A program made the position numbers and the translations under genes. From the NCBI GenBank assembly GCA_034509425.1, contig JAVTVJ010000829.1, forward strand, positions 62,001-126,000: a stretch of 64,000 nucleotides of DNA, written 5' to 3'. The notes beneath the pieces are model-generated. The model did no database searches and was not told the DNA's origin. It was given only the letters and a program-made list of their open reading frames with translations. Below are positions 35,906 through 48,200 of the stretch, piece after piece. The DNA comes from Eopsaltria australis. Taxonomy: Eukaryota; Chordata; Aves; Passeriformes; Petroicidae. How positions within the stretch are numbered: the stretch's first letter is position 1; each line of letters opens with the position of its first letter.

Positions 35906-36777
35906 TTTTCTCTGAACTAAGCATTCAAATACGGAATGGTAGCAGACTAAGAATTGATATTTCTTTGAATCCAAAACTGTGTGACATATTAGTTTTGAGT
36001 AAGATAAATTATACATTTGTTGAGAGATAACATTTAAAATTAAGGACCAGAAGTGATTATTTTTCTTAATTGAAAAAATGCTATGAAGCTTATTACAACC
36101 AAATGGTACACCAGGATTAACTGATCCAAATAATCATCAATTGGATAGAAAATAAGTGGTGTAGGAAAAATAGAAATTTAATTGTGGTCTGCTCTCCTTG
36201 AATTGGTTGATAATAAACAAACGTTTTATACATTCATATTGTGTAAAATATTTCAATTTTCTCTCACTGGGAGAGGGTGTCTTGTGCCTATTACCTAAGT
36301 CTTCTCATTAGTTCCCAAAACTTCTAACTGACGAAAGTTTTTGTGTCTTGTTCAGTCAGAATAGCCATTTTCCTATTTCACCCCTCATCAAAAGTTTTTA
36401 AATTGATTTTTGAGTTCTGTACATACTCTGATGTGCTCCACAGGTCAGGCTTCACAATGACACCTTCACCCTGAGACGAGGCAGAAGACCATTGGCGGAA
36501 GAAGAACTGAATCCATGTTTATTAATCTCCAAAATGTTTGATACTTCTATGGTAGTACAGGGCATGTCAGTCTATCCAGGAATATAACATAAGACATAAA
36601 AAACTTGTCCTCAGGAGGTTTCTCCAGTGCTTTGTTCTGAGATGTGCTGACACTGTTCTACCATAAGAGCAGCATGTGCACCTTCTGAGCCCCAGGGAGG
36701 GGAAATGTCCTCTTGCATTATGGGTTAGTTTTGTACTGCTGTGAGCTCTGCATGAACCCTAGCACTGATATAAATAT
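35906..36777. other. Unannotated DNA
   Basis: No gene is seen. From about 36440 the sequence gains G+C, and it could begin an unrecognised repeat, but no ends are visible. Confidence 0.45.
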
Positions 36778-36856
36778 TACTAAAATATTAACAGTATATT
36801 ACATATGTATTCATATTAATATATTGATATATACTAAAATATTAACTAGTATATTA
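36778..36856 (+). repeat. A+T-only patch with a split direct repeat
   Basis: A unit beginning TACTAAAATATTAAC and ending GTATATTA occurs at 36778-36801 and again at 36832-36856, the second with one extra T. The DNA between is almost pure A+T. The tract has low melting strength and probably arose by slippage. Confidence 0.85.
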
Positions 36857-36899
36857 ATATTATATATTTTAACATGTCCATTTCAATCTAAAGTCTGTG

Positions 36900-37430
36900 A
36901 TGCTTTAAGTGAGCATTATCAGACAAGAAAAAAAGTTACTGGCCCAGGAGTACTGAAAGAGGGTGGAAAACCCTGAAGAAATAACCATCATAGGAAAAAA
37001 ACCGCCTTAGCTCTGTTGAGAGGACTTCTGAGCTGTCAAACTCAAATGACTATTGAAAATAGCCAAATAAATATCAAGGATATATGAGATTTTTAGTCCT
37101 ACTCAATCAATATCTTGCAATTATGAGTTTTAGTCTAACTGGCTAGGCTGTCTAGATGTTGGTTATGATTTATTTTGCTTACATTCAGTTACTTCGATTT
37201 TCTCTCTGTTTTCCCTTGCTTGTGTCTAATAAACCTTGTTTTATTTAATCTAATTGAAGTTGGTGTCTGTTTAATAAAGAACATCCTTTGGCAGGAGTTT
37301 ACTGAGAGAGGAGAGCTGTTTCGGCACTGCAGGAGAGACTGGTAGGTGCTGGGGCAAAGCAGGCAGGTGTGCCCACAGGGGGCTGCCAGGACTGGGCTGT
37401 GGAGGAAAGGGAAATCACAAAAATCAGGGA
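36900..37430 (+). other. Unclassified segment with two polyadenylation signals
   Basis: AATAAA occurs near 37229-37234 and again near 37274-37279, followed by a G+C-rich stretch to about 37400. This layout recalls the R and U5 parts of an LTR, or the 3' end of an old retrogene. I found no TG/CA ends and no target duplication, and the sequence does not match the LTR families elsewhere in the window. Confidence 0.2.
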
Positions 37431-40175
37431 GGAAAAAAAAGACCCAGAGTTGAGCAGTTCTTTGTCCATAAACTGATGGACTGAATAATTCAGAACTCAG
37501 ACAAATTCAGTTCAGGGCCAGCAGTGAATTTTGCCCCAACTATAAGCAGATCTGGCACAAAGCACAAATAGAAGGAAACAAACCTTTGACATCCCATTAG
37601 AAAACAAAAAAAACCAAAACAAACAAATGAAAAAACCACCAAATGTTCTCACTGGCTTTGACTATTTATCACACGTTAAATGTTGCAGTGATTCACATAC
37701 TGCTGCTGCTAGTTCTCAGAGCTACTGCAAACTATATCTAAGATAAATCAGTGCAGCTTTGCTGGAAAGGAAGCATAAGCCTTGATTACAAGCATTAAGA
37801 CCCCAATTTCATGGAACAAGGGGTTTGAAAGTGTTTTGGCTAAACACTGATTTTGCATCCTAATTCCTTTTCTCTCATTTTGTTCCTCTGTTCTGGAGTG
37901 GCTGTGTAATCACCACAATTTTCACTGTAGAACCTTTCAGAAACAGGAGCCCTTGTTCCAGATTTAGGCTTTGGTGTGCTTCAGTGAGTAAATGAGGCCC
38001 TGACCATATTAATTACATTCACTGGGAAGCTCTACATGCTACCAATGTCTCTGTAATTATTCAGTATGCTGAGTGTTATCATAGCAGCCATGTGGATCCA
38101 TTATAATTTTGCTCCTCTAAATGCTGCTGATCTCACCATTAGCATAGCTACAACTCATGCTCCCAAGGAATAAGAGAAATAATAGAGTTTAATTCCTCAT
38201 TTCTTTTTCAATTTTTCATGCTCCGTATCCATAGGCTGTTTCTCTCATAACCATTTACTAGCTTGTGAATGAATCTCCATGCCTAAGTTAATTCTTATGG
38301 TTTATACATGACTTGTATAAAAACTTAAGCCCACATATAGAAGAAAAAGACAGTCAAATTACTTTACAAATATTATTTGTCTGCAAAAAGACCTCTTCTA
38401 TTTGGGCATATTTGCAAAACAAAATTAATGTTTACGTGTTTGTAAAGATTGTATAGACAGGCGAAGGTATAAGCCCAAAGGGGAAAGGCTGGGAAAACTG
38501 AGGTTGTATAGACGTGTTTAAACTACAGACAGAAAGCTTACCAGCTCTTCATTTTATTTAATCCTTATTAACAATGTCCAGTTGGTCCCTGAATCACATT
38601 AAATAGGCTCAGTTACTGCCAGCTGCAATCACTGACTTTTCTCTAGCCGGGTGACTAATGAATAGCAAAAATTAATAACACTTTGCATGTATGGTCATCC
38701 GTGTTAGCCCTGCTAGAGGAGTACCAAAGAAGTCCAGCATCCCAGAAATCTTCAAAAAAACACAAAACTCTACACATCTGAATATTTTGGGAAAAGGAAT
38801 AGCAATAGAACATGGAAGCTGAAGTGATAGATGTGCTCACAAACTACTTCACAGTTTTCATGACATTCTGTTCAGATCCATTTGCTTTGCATCGCATCAC
38901 TGTGCAGCTACATTTTAAATGAGGTTGAGTTTATGTTTGAATATTCTGTGTCAAAAAATGTTTCAATTTATCTTATTAGCTACTCTAAGGACTAATTTGA
39001 AATTAATCTCACTAAGCCATAGTATTGTGGAAGCACCGAAGACAGAAATTCAAAAACAGTCCGTGTAGGTTTGCCAGAAGACCCTTTTTGTCACTTGCTG
39101 TTCAAGTGCAGCTTGAACATATATTCAGTCAGCATATTCAATCAGAACTAAGAATTACTGAGAGTCAGCCTTTCCATTTGATTAAAAATTTTGCAGTGTG
39201 AGGGCCAAAATTTCTGCTGGTGTAAACAGCTGTTAAATGGCTTTGGTGATTAATGTTAGACTTATCCAGATTGTCTATTTCCAGCAGGTAAAATATAAAA
39301 AATGCATAAAAATAAAAATATTTTTAAAAAACACTGTTAAATAAAAGTGCAAGCCAAATTGAAACTGAAAATTGTACTTCTGAACTCAGTTGTCCAGTGA
39401 GGTTATATCTATAGCATATTCAGGGGGAAAAAGGGGGAGAAGAAAGAGAGAGTATATGTGTATTATAGTGCATCTTCTATCTGTACATCCATTTATTCTC
39501 TTACTTTGTTAAAATTAACTTTTTTTTTCAAGGCATTGAGGCAAAAAATCTTTCCTAAAGTATCGTTCCTAAAGAGAACAATAATTGTAAACAGGAAAAG
39601 TATACAGAATTAACATAACTCATTGCTGCTTTTCAAGGAATTATTAACAGAAGTAAATAAATGAAAATAAGAAATCTCATTCTTATGAAGAATTTGCCAT
39701 TTAACAGCTTTTGCATTCAAAAGAGGGAGTAGTTCTGGAACTAGCACTCACTTCAATGTAGTAATACAACCCTTAAATAGGCTCACTACAGAAATCTTCT
39801 TTTGCTTTTATTTTTTTGAGAAATAACAAAAAATAAACCTCAATAGGAAATGCATTTTTTTTATCTCTTCTACCATTTTATCTTCTGATCTGTCTTATTT
39901 TATATATACTTCTTTGATGAAACTCGACTTGGGCAATATACAATGTAGATCTATTTCTGATAGTACTACGAGGACAAAAGTTCCAATCTGAATTAGAGTT
40001 CAACTTAGCCTCCTGCCTAGAATACATGATAGTTAAAACCATTGTTGGTTTTGTTTTCTGTTTGGGAAGCATACTGAGTTTTAAGAACACAGGTCTTTTC
40101 ATGTTTATCCAGAATCTGCACAGCCTGTTATCCCACCAGGCAAATTGCATTTGGTTAAACAGGAGCTGAAAATTC
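37431..40175. other. Unannotated DNA
   Basis: Apparently unique A+T-rich sequence. The stretch around 37985-38160 has ATTA cores and unusual balance and might be conserved; nothing else stands out. Confidence 0.5.
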
Positions 40176-40610
40176 TGGAGTTGAGTGTGACAAGGGATAT
40201 GAAGGGCTTCTGCAGGTCAATCAGTGGAAAAAGGAGAAAGAGACGAAACATAGGCTTGTTGCTAAATGGAGCTGGCGACCTGTGTCCAGGGATATATGCC
40301 TGGTGGGGGCAGGGAATACAGAAGCTGGCCCCAGGTGTTGTTCAGTGGTGTCCAGTGACAGGACAAGATGCAGTGGCCACAAACTTAAATGCAGGAAATT
40401 TAGTTTAAAGATTAGGAGATATTTTCTCATTCTGAGGGTGGTTAAGAACTTGACCAGTTTTCTCAGCAAGGTTGTGAAGTCTCTGTTCTTGAAGAAATTC
40501 AAATACAGGCAGGAAACAATCCTGAGTAACCTGATCTAGATGATCCTGCTTTGAGCAGGGCATCTGGCTGGATGATCTCTGATCTCAGCTGTTTGTGGGA
40601 TTCTGTGATG
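40176..40610 (+). mobile_element. CR1 LINE with large internal deletion
   Basis: The first part (about 40176-40290) translates to the early ORF2 segment that includes a Gly-Phe-x-x-x-Ile-Ser-x-Lys-Arg core and a Leu-Leu-Asn-Gly-Ala-Gly-Asp-like core. This segment normally lies well upstream of the polymerase core. From about 40318 it jumps to the very end of ORF2 and the 3' UTR, closing with ATTCTGTGAT at about 40600-40609. The whole reverse-transcriptase core between them is missing. The 87- and 85-codon frames at 40145-40539 are remnants of this fused copy. Confidence 0.85.
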
Positions 40611-42195
40611 TTGTTGTTCCTCTACTCAGGCATTAGGACAGGTCATTGGAGAGACACACTATGTAGGTCAAGTTAAACTATTTTGTTTCATTAAATCACA
40701 CTTTTACTGACTTTTGTCTCTGGCACAGCTGGACTCTGGAAACATGGGTGAAACCTCAGAGTGACAGACAGTAATATCCTCCCCACAACTTGCTCAATAA
40801 AGAATTCCCAGCTGTTCATATTTCAAAGGCAATGTAACATAATTGAACTGAAGATGGTTGAAGTTGCTAGGAAGACAGTGGTGTTCCTCTAGTGACAAGT
40901 ACTGCAGAGAAGATGAGAATCTGGCTGAAGCTGAAAGGAGCAAAAAAGGCAACTCTACCTTTATGCAACCTCTCGAAAACAGGTGCTACAAGAAATAACC
41001 CTGATTTTGGAGAGAAATAAGCTACATGATCTAATAGGAACTTTTCATCTCCAGCTCCTTGATTCTTGGATAGGTAATCTATTATTTATCTTAGAGAGAG
41101 AATAGTGAAGGATAGACAAGCAAAAATGTGGAAAATTATGCATTTTCCTAAAAAGCCGTCTTTAAGCTGTTCTAAAGGAAAATAAATAATTATCTTAAAA
41201 GATCTTTCTGAATGAAGCTTATATGACACTTTTGCCTCAGGCTGTAAGTGATAGCAGCTAAATTGCCTTCTTTTTCATTTAAGTGGTACAAAAGTAAGAG
41301 CAGAAAAAACTATTCAATACAAAAGTAGTAGAAGAAGTGATTTTAATATGCTTCAGCACACCTCATGCCCAATTTCTATAGATGTGCAAGTGGTCTTGAG
41401 CTGATGAGAGGGAACATGACTGCTACATTAATCATTTGGAGACATACACTAAAGTGCTTCTTTCCCCTTCAGCTTTCTGAGGAGCTGGAGTTTTGCAAAT
41501 AGGATGGAAAGTGGAACTAACTGTAACAAGCAAACTACAAGGATTGTTCTTACTAAGTGAATATTAAAAAAAATATTTCCACACCCACAGCTTTTCTTTT
41601 ACATTCCCCTTGTCTATTTTTCTTACAATTTTAAAGGTGTATTTTAAAAGGTATTTATCATTTTGACAGCAAAGCTTCTTTCTTTTCAAAGCCCTCTTGT
41701 CTGTCACTAAAATTTACAGTCTCACTGATACTTTCTGCAGTGGAATTATAGAGATCATTCAGTTCCTTTGTTTCCCCAATGTCAACACAGAAATAAGGAA
41801 ATAAGATTAAAGGCTGTTCTTCCTTTTCACCATTCTATTCTAGTTTTCATCCAGGTAAAGGCATGTATGTTCATTACATCGATTCTAGCAGGTGAGACAG
41901 TAAGGCTGATGCTTTTCATGCAGGAGTACAAGGAAACTGTTGAAGAATTTTTGACCAGAACCATCTTCATGTACTCTTGACACATCTGTGCTGTTGCACC
42001 TGGAGACTGGAATTCTTATTTACTGGCCTGGTTTCCTTCATCCTATAAATGAATCTATCTTATGGTGTCTCACCTGTACCAGACTGGGCCTTCCTGCCAC
42101 ACTATGGAGCTTACTTACTTCTGATAGAATCCTTCTTGATTCACAAGGGATTCTGTAAGATCTTAATTTTAAAATTCATCTAAATCTTAACATAT
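40611..42195. other. Unannotated DNA
   Basis: A+T-rich sequence without recognised content. Confidence 0.5.
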
Positions 42196-42213
42196 AAAAA
42201 AAAAAAAAAAAAG
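42196..42213 (+). repeat. A homopolymer, 18 bases
   Basis: Eighteen A in a row. No retrocopy body is recognisable upstream. Confidence 0.95.
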
Positions 42214-45200
42214 AAGAAAATCAATGTAATTTTCTTGAGTGGCTCATACCCCAGTTTCCAAGGAAAGAGACTTGAGGTTTACGTATGGAAGTCTTACAGA
42301 ACTGAGTAAAAAATCCCTCTCCTCAGACCCTGCCTCAGGACCATTGCAAGAAGGGGTGGCCACATCCCAAATGATCTGTGCTACTTCCTGCACCTGCACT
42401 GGCTCTCCCCTTGGCTGCAGCAATAGCAGCGAAGACAACCTGCTTCTCTCTTGATTTCAGGCTGTCGTGGTTGCTCAGCATCAGCTAAAACCTTAAAGCT
42501 AAGAAACAGACTGAAAAAAGGTGAGGGTGGTTTTTGTACACCCTTCTGTGAAAAAAAATATAGTGATGTGGATGTAATGTAAAGGCATGCATGAAAGAAA
42601 GCTATGAAAGAGGTAGGCAGACGGGGAGCCATAGTTTAAGAAAGATAGAAATTCAGAAGCTTTGAGAGAGACAAAGACACAAAGGAAAAGAGCTACAGAA
42701 AGATGAGGAAGAGAAACATAGAAGTTTTCAGTTCTGTTAACCCGAAGACAAGCTTTTCTGTCAAAATATTTCACATCTTGCTAGGGAAATCTGAAGCTCC
42801 AAAGATCTTACAGAGTTGCTCAAACATGGGCAAGTCTGATCTCCTGGTGTTATTAGTAAGGAATCCTTAGCTGTAGCCATGGAGTTGTAACTGTGAAAGT
42901 TCAGGTAAAGTATTGAAAGAACTACCACGGCTCTTAGGGTTAAATGACATGCTCAGCCCAGAGCCTTGACCCAAAATAAATTTTATTGACCTCAGCAGAA
43001 TAGATTGGGGTTTATATTTCTAATCCTAGTATCCATATCTGGATTTAATCTGGAAGAGATTTATAGTCATTCCCTTCTTTTTCCAGTATTCTTTCAAGGC
43101 TGTAATGTTCAGATAAAAATAGAAGTGCTCTTTTTGGAGCACATCCAGACTCTTCTCTAGAAGGTTTATTGCAGGGACAAATGTGCTTTCAATGTTCTTC
43201 CTCCAGTTTATGAATGATGTTGCTTGGATTATTTTTTAATTTAAATATTTGCCAAAAAATAACCACAACTTGTAGGTATGCAATTTTGTCTTCCATCCAG
43301 GTGCAAAGTAATTTTGTTCAGTTTTTTGTTTTGCTAGTTCCTCCCCTGGGGAAAAAAAAATTAGTTTAAGAGTTCAACTTGAGCAGAAACTAAACAAAAG
43401 AAAAAGAACAGGATTTCTAGCGGACCCCCAGAAACAACCTAGAAACAAACCAAACGAAACCCACAAAACCTAAGAAAAGTCATCATTTTCCCAGCTCTAC
43501 CTTTATCTTGGTCTCAGAAAAGCTACCCCGTTGTGTTTTAGTTCTGAATGTTACGGTTTCAGCAACAGCTTTCATTCCCAAGCAAATTCCCCACTGGACT
43601 GATGGCATGATTTCCCACCTAGGAATGTCATTCAGTGACTGCAAAGTCTTGCTATGTACAATGTCATTAACAAGAGGAATGACATGAATCAACGCCATTA
43701 CAATGAACCTTGTGAGCTGAGCTCCAGAGGCGCTTGTTTTGCAGAAGCTGAATTTCCAGCAAACCACACACTGCATCTCTAATATACATCAAGCAATGTA
43801 AAAATAAAAATAACATACAAATATCTGGATGTGTCAGGTTTATTAGAACCACATTAAAATACATTGAATAGAGCTATTCATTCTAAAAAGGCTGTGATAG
43901 AAGGAATAAGGTTTTCTCAATTACATTCATTTTTGTGGGAAACATTAGTAATTTGCCTATTGCGTGATGTTTTCATTATTATGTCAAGAAACCATGATCA
44001 GCTCATCACTGGAGGAAAATCTAACATTTGTCTCCGTGATTGCAGTAACATTGGGAGATGTCAAAGATGTACGAACATAATACTACCACTTACTAATGTC
44101 CAGCTCAAACATTCGTTGTGTGACTGCAATTTCCTTCATCTTGTAGTTCTTGAAATTACAAGTGTGAAAACCACGAAGTAAGTTAAATGAGAAGGAACAA
44201 TAGCTGTGAAAAATCTGTTTGTTGATTCAGCTATCCTTTAGCTGCAGATATTGTAAATGTAAAAATTCCTAGTGTCAGTGCTGTAAGAATCAGCTACAGG
44301 ACTAAGAAAATAGCAAAAAAAAATATTCAACCAAAATAACCATAACCCTCTTTTTGGGAAAAGGAGGTCTTTCTCAGGTGATTTTGTAGCACCTAATGCC
44401 CTGGAAGAGAAGCATTAATAATCATTTGTTTTTGCTAATACTGGTTGGGATATTGGTTATGGACTGCACTAGCAGTACTCAAGCTCTTGAAATACTTAGT
44501 GTATTTTGCTATAAAAACTTCACATTTCTTCAGCCATTTCTGTGCTAAGAATCTCCAATGTAATCTCCTTGACTCATTTTTTCTCATTTTTTTCAATTTA
44601 ATTTAGTGTTTGCATATGACCTCAGATGCAGCAATGATGGAGCTCAGCAATGAGTCCATGCAGAACCATGATGCAGCAGGACCAGTTTTCAGCTAAAAAA
44701 GCATACAGATGGCTTTTCCCTGACAGGAAAGATTGGATTTATTTTCTCTTCTCCCCTTTAAATCTACACTCAGCTGCATACTGGAATGATGGGGTGAGGA
44801 TTTCCATGACAAACACAGCTTAGCAGGTGATCATGGCAACATATTTCTGACTGCAGTCCCAGGAGCAGATGTTTTCGTGTTTGAAATCATGCACCGCAAA
44901 CAGTCATTGTTTGTCTTGTCTCATATCAAGCATGTCTGGCACAGTTCTGTAATTTGACTCTGTAATTTCTGTTCAAAATACTCTACCTATATGCAGTGCT
45001 TGAATTCCCACTGCAGACAGGCTGATACTTTATGTGGCTTTGGCTTTTATTTGTCTTTCACTCTCATGTCCATTTTAAAATGGCCCCTATTAATTTTGCA
45101 TTTGTTGTGAAGCTACAATTCCTTTTAATTCACTTTATGGTGCTATCAGTTTGTTGATATATTTTCTCCAATTCATGTAGTTGCTGTTTCCTTTATTTCC

Positions 45201-48200
45201 CCATGCTTAATAGTCTATGTGCAGATATAATCAGAGGTGCAGTCTGTGCCAGTCAAGCACTACAGTGAGGACACAGATAGATGTCAGTCATTTAAACTGA
45301 TGAAGAACACAAACGAAGCAGATGATACCCAATGACAAGAAAACAAACTTCAGCCAAGAGTAGCAGTCTTTTGAAATTATTTCAGTGATGAAAGATAAAT
45401 TGGGAAATATTAAAAAAGAACCCTTTAAGCTCATTTTATACATACTTATATATTTGCATGTTTTTATATATGTTTATATATATATATGTAATTTAAGAGA
45501 AAGAGGGCAATATTTCTGGATTACAATAAAATGTTTATATTTTTGCATAAAATAGGTATAATAGCAATATTTCCTAAGTCTGGATGGTTTAGGCTTTGCT
45601 GCTGAAATTCCAGTAGGCTTTAAAAAAGCAATATTAACAGACGTAATGGATTTCATGCTGTGCTCTGGTACACCAGGGAGAGCTACCTATAGCTATTACT
45701 GGTTGAAAGGAAGATAAAGATTCCTGTTTTCTAAACAGGAATCCCTGCCTTCAGTGAAGTAGGATTCCCAACTTCACTTGAAAAGAAAGTGTCAAATTCT
45801 GCCAGATATAGGGAGAGGTGATTTCAATGGGAAATGCTCAGATTTGAGAGAAGAAGGATTAGAATTTGACCCCATCTTACTCAAAAGATTCAATTTTAAA
45901 GTAACTGTTGGAGACAAACTGATAATTCAGCAACAGTTTTATCAACACCATGTAGCCTGCTTTTGAGTCTATGCCTTCTCCTTTATCAGTCTTACCCTGA
46001 GTCTATGATTTGTTTTGCATTACCTATCTGTCCTTAAGACTTGGGTTGCTTCTTAAACCAGTAAAATCCAACTTTTATAATATCAAAGGTTTAAAACTTC
46101 CAAAGGTTAATGATAATTTTCTGAATCACAGTCTAAATATCAAATAAAATTCCTTGAAATCAGCTGTGACAAATATTATTCACTTCTTTTATAGGAGAAT
46201 CACTTGGAAAGAGAAAAGCTCTTGACAAATATATTTTGGAGGAGGGAAAAATTTATCAGAGAACAAGAACAAAGCAGTCAACATAAGGGGAGAGAGTTTA
46301 ATTACAAACATTGCATGACAAGAAAATAAAGTCTGTAAGGAGACAGGCAGCACTAGACAAGGTTTGGAAGGTCTCCTATAATTTTATATGTTTGGATTAT
46401 ATGTAATACAGTGGCAGAACTCCTTCAAGGAAGTGCAAAGATTGTTTTCAGGTGGTAAAACCTGTAGCAGTAAGATCTACAAATTAAATGCTTGCACAAT
46501 TTACTTCTTGGCATGCCTTTTTCAGTCAATTCTCAGTCCCTGCAGAAACCCAGAAGTTTTGATTTTCCAGAGTTACAGGTTGCCTTAAAACCTGTGTTGG
46601 TTTGGGAGGATTCAGAAAATAATTTATTTCCCTAGCTATAGGGTGCCTCTGTTTTATGGCTTCTTCCCAGACTCCTGCCTTTCTTACAAAAGCATTATAA
46701 GCAGAATTTGAAGGGACACAGGTATTGAGTAGTTATCTCATCTGCAAGAAGAGGTCTGGACTGGAAGAAAAGCAGAGAGCCATGAGTAGATCTGTGGGCA
46801 AATCAATCAGGCAAAGGCTTAGGTAAACCAATTCCAGGAAATCAATCTTTTGGGGTCTATCAGCATTTCATGTTATTTAAACCAGAGCTGGCTTATTGAA
46901 AAGGCTTAATTGTAATGACAAATGAAAGTAGCAGTAGATGAATCAATACAAACCCCACTCTGTATTCTGGGCAAAAGTGTCTTTTATTATTTTGGGGAGG
47001 AGGGGTAAGGAAGGAAGCAGCTTTCAGCCTGTAAGTAATTATTGTGACAATTCTTGTTTACTATTTTCATTTCTCAACTTTTTACTCAAACCCACTTTAT
47101 AGCCCTATAAAGTCTGATAAAACTGTATTCACTGCTTTATCTAAATATTGATCAGCATGTTTATAGGGAAATTACTATGCCTTCTGCTTGAGCAGCAAGA
47201 AGTAATAAATTAAGCATTAAAAACAAAAACTTCACATGCTGGGAGTTCTATTTTATTTTGCAGTCTACAATCCATTGCTTTTCCATAATTAATTTCCCTA
47301 AATGTGCCCAGTATTTTTATCATTTATTTACAGTTCTACTAGGACGTGATTGAAGTTACATATATTCTAGTGGATAATCAAACCAACACTAGCAATTACT
47401 ATGGATTAATCTGATTGGAAACAGAGGTGATGAGAGCTCCACCTAGTTAAGTGAAATTCAAGTCTGACATGACTCAGAGAAAATGGTCTTGACATTTTAA
47501 ATCTAGTAACTAATGTCAGGACTGGCTCCATTTTGTCAATTTCTGTGAGTCTCCATCCCACGGCTTTGTTCTTAATCTCTTGTTCATGTCTGTGGTTCTT
47601 TTGAGAATGCATCACTCATCCACCAAAAAAAAATGACTACTCTTGATCTGGAGATGTTTTCTTTCTTCTTTCATAGTAAAGGATGAGTGAGAAGATGCAT
47701 TCAGTGTGACTGAAATATGGTATTACACCATTCTTTTTCATCAAGCACATGTGGCACATTATTTTATTTTGTTGCAATTTGCCTGTATCTGAACAAGCTT
47801 CTTTCAAGAACCTAAGCGATATGACTCTTTAATAAAAACAAATAAATTCCACAAATATTTTCTTCTCTTGGAGAACTGCTTTTCAACCTTGGCTTTATTA
47901 GAAACTCCAAAGAAGAAATGAGGGAATTATCTATCTGCAATATTACTGTTGCACATAGAAGTCCCTGGAGATTTCAGTGTGTAGGCTGGGGTAACCATTT
48001 TCTCATTACCTTTGTAGATCCTTTAATTCTGAACTTTTAGTGTAAATGCACGCCACTGCTAAGGGCACTGCTTTATTAAATACTTCAGAGATGCAATCTA
48101 AGCTCTCACACAATCCAGGGCTAACTGCGTGAAGAACATGGTAAGATGTCCTTTGCACAAAAATTGGGCATTTTAAATGTTTATGGTTGCTGACTATTTA

